A DNA stretch of 64,000 nucleotides from Microbacterium terricola (GTDB lineage: Bacteria > Actinomycetota > Actinomycetes > Actinomycetales > Microbacteriaceae): assembly GCF_027943945.1 (NCBI RefSeq), contig NZ_AP027141.1, positions 3,162,001 to 3,226,000 on the forward strand. The letters are read 5' to 3'. The translations under genes and the position numbers were made by a program. Position 1 is the stretch's first letter. Each line of letters begins with the position of its first letter. The notes under the pieces are model-generated. The model had not been told where the DNA came from. It was given only the letters and a program-made list of their open reading frames with translations, and ran no database searches. This document shows, piece by piece, positions 32,869-40,863 of this stretch.

Positions 32869-34059
32869 TCACGGCCGCTCGGCGGCGTACTCGAACACGT
32901 CGATGGACGCGGCGTGGTCGAGCTCGTCGAAGAGCTGGCGCACCGCCTCCATCCGGGGATCGGGTGACGCATCGAGCAGGGCGGCCGTCTCGGCGTAGGC
33001 GGCAGCGCTGTGCGCATCGAGGTCGAGCACCACGTCACCGGGCACCGCGGTGCGCTCGGCCACGATGCTTCCCGGTGCACCGACCGGATCGGCGTGACCC
33101 CCGCCGGCGAGCGCGGCCACCGGGTCGTCGCGGTGGCGCAGCGCCACGCTGAGCGTGCGGTCGTCGAGGTCTGCCTCGACCGGGCTGCCGAGCGTGATGA
33201 GGGTCTTCGCCGCGAACCCGCCCTCCAGCGCGAGGCGGGAGCCGACCATGGCGCCCTGCGAGTGCCCGGCGATGTGCACGACGTCGCCCCGCCGGGCGCC
33301 GGCCCGATGCAGGGCCTCGGCCGCTGCGCTGTACGACGCGGACCGCACCCCGCGGTACAGCTGCAGGTTCGAGGCCATGTCGAACGCCTCCGTGCCGCCG
33401 CGCACCGCCATCGAGCGGGTGCCCGAGATGTAGACGGCGAACTGCCGCGCGCCGTCGGGCATCGTGTACCGCTCGACACGGACACGCGCCCGATCGGCGG
33501 GGATCCGAGACGCCGCGTCGGCCAGGTCGCGCGGCGCCGTCGCCGCCGCTCCGGCCGGTGCGGGCAGCAGAGTCACCCGCACCTCGGACACGACGGGGAG
33601 CAGCCGGGCGTGGCGGGGGATGCGTCCGGAGCCGTCGAGGGCGACCCCCTGTGCGAGCAGGTACGTGCCGGCGGCCGCCCAGGCCGCGAGCACCGGGCTG
33701 AACGCGGCGAGCCCTGCGCCGGCCTGCACCGTGAGGATGCCGGGCTGCATCAGCGCCTGCCCGACGGTCCGCTCCGCCGACTCGTAGCCCGCCGCCGTCC
33801 GACGGAGGTCGCCGGCGAGATCGTCCGACTGCTGCATCGCCTCCCGCACCGGCCGGTCGAGGCGGTCCGTCGCCGATCCGACAAGGGACCCGGCGAGGGC
33901 GTGGTCGGCCGCGAAGACCTGGTTCAGCGCCGAACCGACGAGGGTGCGGATGTGCGCGAGCTCGTCGGCCAGTGCCGCGAACCCGGCCGCGGCGCGCTCG
34001 AGCGTGACGGTGTCGACGGCCACCACACCGCCGCCGCGCACGTCGAGGTCGTCGCTCAC
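32869..34059 (-). CDS. Alpha/beta hydrolase with WXG100/LXG-like helical N-terminus
   Basis: The 396-aa protein begins with about 110 residues of amphipathic helices (VTLERAAAGFAALADELAHI, SDDLAGDLRRTAAGYESAER) like the helical domains of type VII secretion substrates. A hydrophobic link follows. The C-terminal hydrolase half has nucleophile GHSQGA at about 265-270, acid-region LRHRDDPVAALAGGG and LDLDAHSAAAYAE with the likely His. FAVYISGTRSMAVRGGTEAF is a conserved pre-elbow strand. GTG 34059 overlaps the stop of the small WXG100-like gene (GTGA). No signal peptide is present, so export, if any, would be through an ESX-type system. Confidence 0.7.
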   Translation of the reverse strand: MSDDLDVRGGGVVAVDTVTLERAAAGFAALADELAHIRTLVGSALNQVFAADHALAGSLVGSATDRLDRPVREAMQQSDDLAGDLRRTAAGYESAERTVGQALMQPGILTVQAGAGLAAFSPVLAAWAAAGTYLLAQGVALDGSGRIPRHARLLPVVSEVRVTLLPAPAGAAATAPRDLADAASRIPADRARVRVERYTMPDGARQFAVYISGTRSMAVRGGTEAFDMASNLQLYRGVRSASYSAAAEALHRAGARRGDVVHIAGHSQGAMVGSRLALEGGFAAKTLITLGSPVEADLDDRTLSVALRHRDDPVAALAGGGHADPVGAPGSIVAERTAVPGDVVLDLDAHSAAAYAETAALLDASPDPRMEAVRQLFDELDHAASIDVFEYAAERP

Positions 34060-34325
34060 CGCAGCGGCACCCGCAGGCTCGCCTCGAGCAGCGTGCCGAA
34101 GAGCCCCACCCGATCCCGCACTTCCTGGGCTCCGGCGGCCAGATCGCGCACCGTGCCGCTCCACGCCTCGGTGCGCGCGTGGAAGGCACGGGCGCTCGGA
34201 GACTGCCAGTCGGTCGCCGCGGCGAGCCGGGTCGCCTCGAGTCCCGCGGCCTCGAGCCGGAGCCTCGCCTGGTCGAGCTGACGGAAGGCGAGATCGATCG
34301 TGGCGAGCAGGGTGGGGGTGGTCAC
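34056..34325 (-). CDS. WXG100-like small helical protein
   Basis: An 89-residue protein from GTG 34325 with two helices around a turn containing TDWQSPSARAFHARTEAWSG, which resembles the W-x-G hairpin of ESAT-6-like proteins but with Ser in the Gly position. First helix LLATIDLAFRQLDQARLRLE, second DLAAGAQEVRDRVGLFGTLL. The next gene starts in its stop codon, so the two are made together and may form a heterodimer. GTG 34334 is an alternative start. The family call is tentative. Confidence 0.55.
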   Translation of the reverse strand: MTTPTLLATIDLAFRQLDQARLRLEAAGLEATRLAAATDWQSPSARAFHARTEAWSGTVRDLAAGAQEVRDRVGLFGTLLEASLRVPLR

Positions 34326-34440
34326 AGCATCCACTGTCCGCCCCGGAGAAGTGCGTCGGGGGCTCGCGCACGAGATCGGGGAGCCGGCCGCGGCGAGGCG
34401 CTGCTGTGCAGGAACGGGATGCACCCACCACAATGGGCCT

Positions 34441-34947
34441 ATGTCCGCGAGCCCTGCCGCGCCCTTCCGGGTCGTCTTCGTGTGCACGGGCAACATCTGC
34501 CGGTCGCCGATGGCCGAGGTCGTGTTCCGCTGGTTCGCCGACGCGGCGACGATGGGGGAGCGGGTCGTGTCGACGAGTGCCGGAACCGGCGACTGGCACG
34601 TGGGCGAGCGCGCGGACGTGCGCACGATCGAGGCCCTCGAACGGCGGGGCTACAACGGGTCTCTGCATCGCGCACGACAGTTCGCGCACACCGACTTCGA
34701 CCGCAACGACCTGGTCGTCGCGCTCGACCGCAGCCACGAGCGGATCCTGCGGGGATGGGCAAGGGACGAAGCCGACACCGACAAGATCGCGCTGCTGCTG
34801 TCGTTCGACTCCACGGCCACCAGCCTCGACGTGCCAGACCCGTACTATGCGGGCCCGGGAATGTTCGACGAGGTGCTCGGTATGATCGAGAGTGCGAGCC
34901 GGGCGCTCTTCCGGCAGCTCGAACCCGCGATCCGCTCGGCCACCTGA
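34441..34947 (+). CDS. Low-molecular-weight protein-tyrosine phosphatase
   Basis: The 168-aa protein has the P-loop VFVCTGNICRSPMAEV (C-x5-R-S, nucleophile Cys about residue 15) near the N-terminus and the general-acid loop VPDPYYAGPGMFDEV. It removes phosphate from phosphotyrosine, often in polysaccharide or stress control; here no kinase is adjacent. ATG 34441 is preferred, with CACAAT 6 nt upstream. purB starts 27 nt downstream. Confidence 0.92.
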   Translation: MSASPAAPFRVVFVCTGNICRSPMAEVVFRWFADAATMGERVVSTSAGTGDWHVGERADVRTIEALERRGYNGSLHRARQFAHTDFDRNDLVVALDRSHERILRGWARDEADTDKIALLLSFDSTATSLDVPDPYYAGPGMFDEVLGMIESASRALFRQLEPAIRSAT

Positions 34948-34974
34948 GGTCGAGCCCGCCCGGACGGAGCCTGC

Positions 34975-36354
34975 GTGTCCTCTCTCCCCCCTCAGCCCCT
35001 CAGCCCGCTCGACGGCCGCTACCGCGCCGCCGTGTCGCCGCTGGCCGACTTCCTCTCCGAGGCCGGTCTCAACCGCGCCCGGGTCGAGGTGGAGGTCGAG
35101 TGGCTGATCGCCCTGACCGATCGCTCGCTGTTCGGCTCGTCACCGCTCTCCGACGCCGACAAGACCCGCCTCCGCGCGCTGTACGTCGACTTCGGCCAGA
35201 CCGAGATCGACTGGCTCGCGGAGAAGGAGGCGGTCACCCGCCACGATGTGAAGGCCGTCGAGTACCTGGTGCGCGACCGTCTGTCCACGCTCGGCCTCGA
35301 CGCCATCGCCGAGCTCACGCATTTCGCGTGCACGAGCGAGGACATCAACTCGGCCTCCTACGCGATCACCGTGCAGCGCGCCGTCGCCCAGGTGTGGCTG
35401 CCGAAGCTGCGCGCGGTGATCGCGAAGCTCGCCGGGATCGCCGACGAGCACCGTGACGCCGCCATGCTGTCGCGCACGCACGGGCAGCCGGCCACCCCGT
35501 CCACCATGGGCAAGGAGATCGCCGTGTTCGCATGGCGTCTCGAGCGGGTCGCCGCGCAGATCGAGGGCGGCGACTACCTCGCCAAGTTCTCCGGCGCCAC
35601 GGGCACCTGGTCGGCGCACCTCGCCGCGGAGCCCGACGTCGACTGGCCCGAGCTGTCGCGGTCGTTCATCGAGGGGCTCGGCATCGGCTTCAACGTGCTG
35701 ACCACCCAGATCGAGTCGCACGACTGGCAGGTCGAGCTGTACGACCGCGTGCGTCACGCCGGCGGGATCCTGCACAACCTCGCCACCGACATCTGGACGT
35801 ACATCTCGCTCGGGTTCTTCGCGCAGATCCCGGTCGCGGGCGCGACCGGCTCGTCGACCATGCCGCACAAGATCAACCCGATCCGCTTCGAGAACGCCGA
35901 GGCGAACCTCGAGATCTCCGGCGGCCTGCTGCAGACGCTGTCGCAGACGCTCGTCACCAGCCGGATGCAGCGCGACCTCACCGACTCGACGACGCAGCGC
36001 AACATCGGCGTGGCCTTCGGCCACTCGCTGCTCGCCCTCGACAACCTCGAGCGCGGGCTCGGCGAGATCTCGCTCGCGCAGCACGTGCTGCTGGCCGACC
36101 TCGACGCCAACTGGGAGGTGCTCGCCGAGGCCATCCAGACCGTGGTGCGGGCCGAGATCGCCGCCGGGCGCTCGCAGATCACCGACCCGTACGCGCTCCT
36201 GAAGGACCTCACCCGCGGGCGCCGCGTCGGCGGAGCGGAGCTGGCCGAGTTCGTCCGCGGCCTCGACATCGGGGATGCCGCCAAGCAGCGCCTCCTCGAG
36301 CTCACCCCCGCGACCTACACCGGCCTCGCGTCGGCGCTCGTCGACGAGCTGTAG
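34975..36354 (+). CDS. purB: Adenylosuccinate lyase
   Basis: The 459-aa protein catalyses two steps of purine synthesis, splitting fumarate from SAICAR and from adenylosuccinate. SLSPLDGRYRAAVSPLADFL-like start (residues 8-27), TSEDINSASYAITVQ, SRTHGQPATPSTMGKE (catalytic His) and the signature GSSTMPHKINPIRFENAE (catalytic Ser loop) are all intact. Length is normal for the E. coli-like PurB branch. GTG 34975 has GGAG upstream. No other pur gene lies in the window. Confidence 0.96.
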   Translation: MSSLPPQPLSPLDGRYRAAVSPLADFLSEAGLNRARVEVEVEWLIALTDRSLFGSSPLSDADKTRLRALYVDFGQTEIDWLAEKEAVTRHDVKAVEYLVRDRLSTLGLDAIAELTHFACTSEDINSASYAITVQRAVAQVWLPKLRAVIAKLAGIADEHRDAAMLSRTHGQPATPSTMGKEIAVFAWRLERVAAQIEGGDYLAKFSGATGTWSAHLAAEPDVDWPELSRSFIEGLGIGFNVLTTQIESHDWQVELYDRVRHAGGILHNLATDIWTYISLGFFAQIPVAGATGSSTMPHKINPIRFENAEANLEISGGLLQTLSQTLVTSRMQRDLTDSTTQRNIGVAFGHSLLALDNLERGLGEISLAQHVLLADLDANWEVLAEAIQTVVRAEIAAGRSQITDPYALLKDLTRGRRVGGAELAEFVRGLDIGDAAKQRLLELTPATYTGLASALVDEL

Positions 36355-36370
36355 CTCGCCGGCGGCCCGT

Positions 36371-36452
36371 CGCCGAAACAGGTGTTCTGGCCAGCACAGG
36401 TCGGTTAGCGCCGGTTTCTTCCTGTTCCGGCCGGAACACCTGTTCCAGGCGG
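36371..36452. repeat. Intergenic palindromic repeat family 1, copy 3
   Basis: About 82 bp starting CGCCGAAACAGGTGTTCTGG and with CCGGAACACCTGTTCCAGG at the right end. The arms AACAGGTGTTCTGGCC and GGCCGGAACACCTGTT are nearly perfect inverted repeats, so the RNA or DNA could fold into a long hairpin. It begins 17 nt after the purB stop and could end transcription. Confidence 0.75.
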
Positions 36453-36524
36453 CAGCGGCAGAGGAACAGCGGCTGCCGCGACCTTCGCTACGCGCTGGGC
36501 GCTGGGCGCTGGGCCAGCGGCCGG

Positions 36525-36854
36525 CTACTTCTTCGCGCGGGCGGAGCCGGTGGCATCCGGCTCGCTGTCGTCCGGGTCGTCGAGCAGCACAGGGCGATCG
36601 ATCGGCTTCTGCACGTCGGCGGGGTCGACGACGAGCAGCAGGAGGGCGATCCCGAGCAGCACCACGATGAACGTGATGCCGGCCACGACGAGCCCGACGA
36701 CGAGCGCGTGGGAGCTCTGCCCCTCGAACCGCGACTGGAAGAACCCCATCGACACCAGCGTCACGACACCGGCGAACAGGGCGGCCACGAACGCGAGCCC
36801 GAGCAGCTGCACGGGCTTCATCAGGTCGCGGCGGGTGGGCTTGTCGTCGGTCAC
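36525..36854 (-). CDS. Small two-helix membrane protein
   Basis: The 109-aa protein starts MTDDKPTRRDLMKPVQLLGL, has helices at about 14-38 and 50-75 (HALVVGLVVAGITFIVVLLG), and ends in an acidic then basic cytosolic tail (LLDDPDDSEPDATGSARAKK). I do not know its function. The start overlaps the stop of the upstream membrane-protein gene by 4 nt (ATGA), so they form a pair. Confidence 0.75.
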   Translation of the reverse strand: MTDDKPTRRDLMKPVQLLGLAFVAALFAGVVTLVSMGFFQSRFEGQSSHALVVGLVVAGITFIVVLLGIALLLLVVDPADVQKPIDRPVLLDDPDDSEPDATGSARAKK

Positions 36855-37435
36855 ACCGACACCTCCTTGCGCGGGGAGAACCCGGCGATCGCGAGATAGA
36901 CCGCGATGATGGCCGCGTAGCCCCCGAAGACGCCCACGGCGATTGTGGTGCCGGTGAGCGTGAAGTCATGGCCCTCGACCGTGTAGTCGAGTGAGAACGT
37001 CGGCGAGACGAACAGGGTCGCGATGCCGAGCACGAGAGTCAGGATGCCGATCACGAACGTGTCGCGCGACTCGGCGCGACCCCGCCAGCCGACGATCGTC
37101 TCGACGAGGCCGGTGGCCAGCGCCCACACGATCACCAGCGTGAAGAACAGCGCGTCCGAGCGCAGCGGCGGCAGGCCGCCCGCCATGCCCGCGAGGATCG
37201 AGAGGATGCCCAGCACGACCGACGGCCAGCGGCGGTCGGCGGGGTACACCAGCCATGCGGCGGTCAGGTGGATGATGCCCGTGGCCAGCGCGAACCCGCT
37301 GAAGACGGCGAGCCCCACCGCAGCCGAGTGATCGGTCGAGAACGTGATCATGACCGCGGCGAGCGCCGCGAACAGGGCGCGCAGCAACTGGACGTGGCGC
37401 ACCTCGAAGGTGCGGGGAGTGGATGCTGCGGTCAC
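36851..37435 (-). CDS. DUF308-like polytopic membrane protein
   Basis: The 194-aa protein has six membrane helices in paired form ([80 protein letters not shown]). The repeats resemble HdeD/DUF308 proteins. The role is unknown. GTG 37435 has AGGAAA upstream, and CTAGACT 35-40 nt further is a likely -10. Translation is coupled to the next gene. Confidence 0.7.
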   Translation of the reverse strand: MTAASTPRTFEVRHVQLLRALFAALAAVMITFSTDHSAAVGLAVFSGFALATGIIHLTAAWLVYPADRRWPSVVLGILSILAGMAGGLPPLRSDALFFTLVIVWALATGLVETIVGWRGRAESRDTFVIGILTLVLGIATLFVSPTFSLDYTVEGHDFTLTGTTIAVGVFGGYAAIIAVYLAIAGFSPRKEVSV

Positions 37436-37519
37436 GACGTTTCCTGTGGGCGAAGGGATCTCCCCAGTCTAGGTCGTGGTCACCTGTGGCCCCGCCGGGC
37501 GGCGCCCGCCAGGGCCGCC

Positions 37520-38422
37520 CTAGAAGTCGGCGATGACCAGCTTCTTCATCTCCAGCATCCGCTGATATGCGCCGGGCTTGCGCAGGAGCACGTCCATGTC
37601 CGCCGGAACGATCTGCCAGCTGAGGCCGAACCGGTCGACGAGCCACCCGCACTGCTCCGCCTGCGGCACGGCCGACAGCGACTCCCAGAGCCGGTCGATC
37701 TCCGCCTGATCTGCGCAGCGCACCTCGAACGAGTTGCCCACCCCGAAGGTGAAGTCCTGCTCGACGCCCGAGTCCATGGCGGCGAACGTCTGGCCCTCGA
37801 GGGTGAAGTCGCTGAACATGGCCGAGCCGGGTGCGGCCGGCCCGGTCTGCTCCGGGTAGGGCGCGAAGAACCCCGGCGCCGCGTCGCCGAAGACCGAGGT
37901 GTAGAAGTCGATGGCCTCCTTCGCCCGGTTCTGGGCGGGGCCGCTGAACAGCAGCTGGGGGACCACGAACGGCCGCGGGCCGCCGGACGGGTCGGCGAGG
38001 AGCAGCTGCCAGCTCACCCCGTAGCGATCCTGCAGCCATCCGTAGCGCGGGCTGTACGGGTACTCGTCGAGCGGCATCAGCACGGTGCCGCCGTCGGCGA
38101 GCGCCGCCCACACCGCGTCGAGCCGGTCGCGTGCGGTCTGCTCGTCGCCGAGCTGCAGCGGGTCGAAGTTGAGCATGAACGACACCGCCGGGTTCGGTGC
38201 GAACTCGCCGCCGGCGTTGATGAGCGTCAGGCGGAAGCCCTCGATCACGACGGCGACCGTGACCGGCTCGCCCGCGAGCGCGCGCTGGAACTCGGGCAGG
38301 CCCTCGTCGGGATAGCGCCCCGTGACCTCGGCGGTCGCGCCGGGGAACGCGGCGGCATAGAACTCGCCCGCCTCGGCCGCGTTGCCGTTGAACCACAGGT
38401 TGGGGACGATCTTCTGCATCAT
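37520..38422 (-). CDS. Tandem PhnB/VOC-type (3-dmu-9_3-mt) protein
   Basis: The 300-aa protein has two copies of the PhnB-like VOC domain. The first starts IVPNLWFNGNAAEAGEFYAA and has VMLNFDPLQLGDEQ... type strands; the second starts QLLFSGPAQNRAKEAIDFYT and has PGSAMFSDFTLEGQTFAAMD. Each contains the WLQDRYGVSWQLL or WLVDRFGLSWQIV segment. Such proteins have unknown, possibly metal-dependent, binding or lyase roles. ATG 38422 has GGGAGG 3-8 nt upstream. Confidence 0.85.
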   Translation of the reverse strand: MMQKIVPNLWFNGNAAEAGEFYAAAFPGATAEVTGRYPDEGLPEFQRALAGEPVTVAVVIEGFRLTLINAGGEFAPNPAVSFMLNFDPLQLGDEQTARDRLDAVWAALADGGTVLMPLDEYPYSPRYGWLQDRYGVSWQLLLADPSGGPRPFVVPQLLFSGPAQNRAKEAIDFYTSVFGDAAPGFFAPYPEQTGPAAPGSAMFSDFTLEGQTFAAMDSGVEQDFTFGVGNSFEVRCADQAEIDRLWESLSAVPQAEQCGWLVDRFGLSWQIVPADMDVLLRKPGAYQRMLEMKKLVIADF

Positions 38423-38528
38423 GCCTCCCGGATGTCGGCTCCAGCATCCGTCGGTCCCGGACCGCTCCGCAAGGGGGGCGGCTACCCGTCGGCCGCGCCT
38501 GCTGGGAGGATGTCAGCGGGAGGCAGCC

Positions 38529-39482
38529 ATGATCCGACTCGCCACGATCGGCACCAGCATGATCACCGGGATGCTCGCCGATGCGGTGCGCGTCGTCGAC
38601 GGCATCACCATCGAGACCGTCTACTCGCGGGATGCGGCCAAGGCCGCGGCGAAGGCCGCCGAGTTCGGCGCCGCGGGGTCGAGCGACGACCTCGACGCCG
38701 TGCTCGCCTCGCCGGACATCGACGCCGTGTACATCGCGTCGCCGAACAGCGAACACGGCGCGCAGGTGCGCAAGGTGATCGCTGCGGGCAAGCACGTGCT
38801 GGTCGAGAAGCCGGCGGTCACGACCGCGGACGAGTGGCTGGAGCTTGTCGGATCGGCCGACGAGGCGGGCGTCGTGCTGCTCGAGGCGATGCGCACCGAG
38901 TACGACCCCGGCACCGCCCTCGTGCGGTCGCTGCTGCCCGAGCTCGGCGTGCTGCGCGCCGCGTCCCTGCGGTACGCCTCGCGGTCGTCGCGCTACGACC
39001 TCGTGCTTGCCGGCGAGCGCGTGAACATGTTCGACCCGGCCATGGCCGGCGGCGCGCTGTTCGATCTGGGCGTGTACTGCGTGCATGCGATGGTGACGCT
39101 CCTCGGCGTGCCGGAGAGCGTTCACGCCGACGTGCTGCCTGTGCCGTCGGGCGTCGACGGCGCGGGCACGATCCTGGCGCGCTACCCGGGCGCGGTGGTG
39201 TCGCTCGAGTACTCCAAGATCTCGACGACCCACCTCCCCAGCGAGATCCAGGGCGAGGACGCGACGCTCGTCATCGACCACATCGCGAGCCCGCGGTCGG
39301 TGCGCCTCGTGCGGCGCGACGGCTCGGAGGAGCTGCACGAGCTCACCCAGCCGCAGCACGAGCTGCGCGGCGAGGTCGAGCGCTTCGTGGAGCTGGTGTC
39401 CACGGGTCAGGATGCTGCCGCCGACCACGACCGCACGACCGAGACCCTGCGCATCATCGAGGCGGTCCGGGCGGGGTCGTGA
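38529..39482 (+). CDS. Gfo/Idh/MocA-family oxidoreductase
   Basis: The 317-aa protein has an N-terminal Rossmann domain (MIRLATIGTSMITGMLADAV, with the usual GxGxxG replaced by GTSMIT) and the EKP motif in GKHVLVEKPAVTTADEW. The C-terminal domain has GGALFDLGVYCVHAMVTLLG, where Asp and His act in catalysis. NAD(P)-dependent oxidation or reduction of a sugar or polyol is expected; the substrate is unknown. GGGAGG lies 6 nt before ATG 38529. Confidence 0.88.
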   Translation: MIRLATIGTSMITGMLADAVRVVDGITIETVYSRDAAKAAAKAAEFGAAGSSDDLDAVLASPDIDAVYIASPNSEHGAQVRKVIAAGKHVLVEKPAVTTADEWLELVGSADEAGVVLLEAMRTEYDPGTALVRSLLPELGVLRAASLRYASRSSRYDLVLAGERVNMFDPAMAGGALFDLGVYCVHAMVTLLGVPESVHADVLPVPSGVDGAGTILARYPGAVVSLEYSKISTTHLPSEIQGEDATLVIDHIASPRSVRLVRRDGSEELHELTQPQHELRGEVERFVELVSTGQDAAADHDRTTETLRIIEAVRAGS

Positions 39483-39509
39483 CCGCCCCCGGCGGACGAC
39501 GCCGCCCGC

Positions 39510-39572
39510 ATTCACCGCAGTTCCCGGCATCCACCGGCGTTGAAACGGCGATGGATGCCGGAAACCACGCGG
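39510..39572. repeat. Intergenic palindromic repeat family 2, copy A
   Basis: Left arm GTTCCCGGCATCCA (39520-39533) pairs with TGGATGCCGGAAAC (39552-39565) with one mismatch, and outer CCGC/GCGG extend the stem. It begins ATTCACCGCAGTT, as does copy B at 40720. The start codon of the sugar dehydrogenase (39551) abuts the right arm. Confidence 0.65.
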
Positions 39573-40705
39573 AACGGTCGCCGACCCGGAAGCCGCGCCG
39601 CCGACGGGCCGGGGCCACGGCGGCGATCTGCCTCGCCGGGCTGACCCTCGCCGGGCTGACCCTCGCCGCCTGCGCTGCCGCCGCCCCGGGGCCGACCGCG
39701 ACCCCGGCTCGCTCGACCTCGACGCCGCCGTCGGAGGCGGCGAGCGCTGTGCCGGACGGTCCGGAGACGATCGCGGAGGGACTTCAGGCGCCGTGGTCGC
39801 TCGTCTTCACCGCCGCCGGCACGCCGCTCGTCGACGAGCGCGACAGCGGCCGCATCCTCGAGCTCCTCGCCGACGGGACGCCCCGCGAGGTCGGGCGGCT
39901 CGACGACGTCGCCCATGGCGGCGAAGGCGGCCTGCTGGGCCTGGCAGTGCGCGGTGAACAGCTGTACGTCCACTCCACTGCGGCGGGCGGCAACCGGGTG
40001 CAGCGATTCGCGCTCGAGGGCTCGCCCGGCTCGTACTCCCTCGGCGAGGGGACGACGCTGCTCGACGGGCTGCCGTCCGCCGGCAACCACAACGGCGGCC
40101 GCATCGCGTTCGGTCCGGACGGGATGCTGTACGTCACCGCCGGCGACGCGGCCCAGCCTCCGCGGGCGCAGGATCCCGACAGCCTCGGCGGCAAGATCCT
40201 GCGGATGACGCCGGATGGCGGCATCCCGGCCGACAATCCGACACCCGGCTCGCTGGTCTACAGCTCCGGCCACCGCAATGTGCAGGGCCTCGCGTGGGCG
40301 GACGACGGCACGATGTACGCGACCGAGTTCGGTCAGGACACGTGGGACGAGCTCAACGTGATCGTCGCCGGGGGCAACTACGGCTGGCCGACCGTCGAGG
40401 GGACCGGCGGCGAGGACCTCGGCTTCGTCGACCCGATCGCGGTCTGGAGTCCAGACGACGCGAGCCCGAGCGGCATGACGATCGCCGGCACCACCCTCTA
40501 CCTCGCGAACCTGCGCGGCGAGGTGCTGCGCTCGATCGATACCGACGGGTTCGCCGCGACCGAGCTGTTCGCCGGCGAGTACGGGCGCCTCCGCGATGTC
40601 GCGCTCGCGCCCGACGGGCGCCTGTGGCTGCTGACGAACAACACCGACGGACGCGGCGACGCGCGCGAAGGCGACGACCGGATCGTCGCCGTGCCCGTGC
40701 CCTGA
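39551..40705 (+). CDS. PQQ-dependent sugar dehydrogenase-like lipoprotein
   Basis: The 384-aa protein is a secreted soluble aldose dehydrogenase-like (GSDH/Hedgehog-interacting) beta-propeller. The signal ends in LTLAAC (lipobox); two 15-bp repeats at 39635-39664 duplicate LAGLT within it. Propeller signatures are APWSLVFTAAGTPLVDERDS, HGGEGGLLGLAV, GNHNGGRIAFGPDGMLYVTA, GHRNVQGLAWADDG and EFGQDTWDELNVIVAGGNYG (His/Arg/Asn around PQQ). It oxidises sugars if PQQ is available; no pqq genes are here. ATG 39551 is the only plausible start and lies in a palindromic repeat. Confidence 0.85.
   Translation: MDAGNHAERSPTRKPRRRRAGATAAICLAGLTLAGLTLAACAAAAPGPTATPARSTSTPPSEAASAVPDGPETIAEGLQAPWSLVFTAAGTPLVDERDSGRILELLADGTPREVGRLDDVAHGGEGGLLGLAVRGEQLYVHSTAAGGNRVQRFALEGSPGSYSLGEGTTLLDGLPSAGNHNGGRIAFGPDGMLYVTAGDAAQPPRAQDPDSLGGKILRMTPDGGIPADNPTPGSLVYSSGHRNVQGLAWADDGTMYATEFGQDTWDELNVIVAGGNYGWPTVEGTGGEDLGFVDPIAVWSPDDASPSGMTIAGTTLYLANLRGEVLRSIDTDGFAATELFAGEYGRLRDVALAPDGRLWLLTNNTDGRGDAREGDDRIVAVPVP
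39635..39664 (+). repeat. 15-bp tandem duplication in a signal peptide
   Basis: GCCGGGCTGACCCTC occurs twice in a row and lengthens the hydrophobic core by five residues. Confidence 0.85.
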
Positions 40706-40719
40706 CCGCCGGCCCCCGT

Positions 40720-40785
40720 ATTCACCGCACTTTCCCGCGTCCACCGGCGTACGGACTGCGCGGGATGCGGGGAACTGCGCTCGAC
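40720..40785. repeat. Intergenic palindromic repeat family 2, copy B
   Basis: It starts ATTCACCGCACTTTCCCGCG, shares TCCACCGGCGT with copy A, and its right side GGGATGCGGGGAACTGCG is the imperfect complement of the left. It lies 15 nt after the sugar dehydrogenase stop, so copies A and B bracket that gene. Confidence 0.6.
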
Positions 40786-40825
40786 TGCGCGCAAACCCCG
40801 GCTTGACCTGTCGCCCCTCTCGCGC

Positions 40826-40845
40826 TAAATTACATTTGTAAATTA
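40826..40845 (+). promoter_or_regulatory. AT-rich dyad operator of the TetR/YhgE operon
   Basis: TAAATTACATTTGTAAATTA has 8 of 10 paired positions symmetric and is strikingly AT-rich for this genome. It is 18 nt before ATG 40864, so the TetR protein probably binds here and represses its own operon. Confidence 0.6.
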
Positions 40846-40863
40846 GTTGTAGAGGCGGCCATC

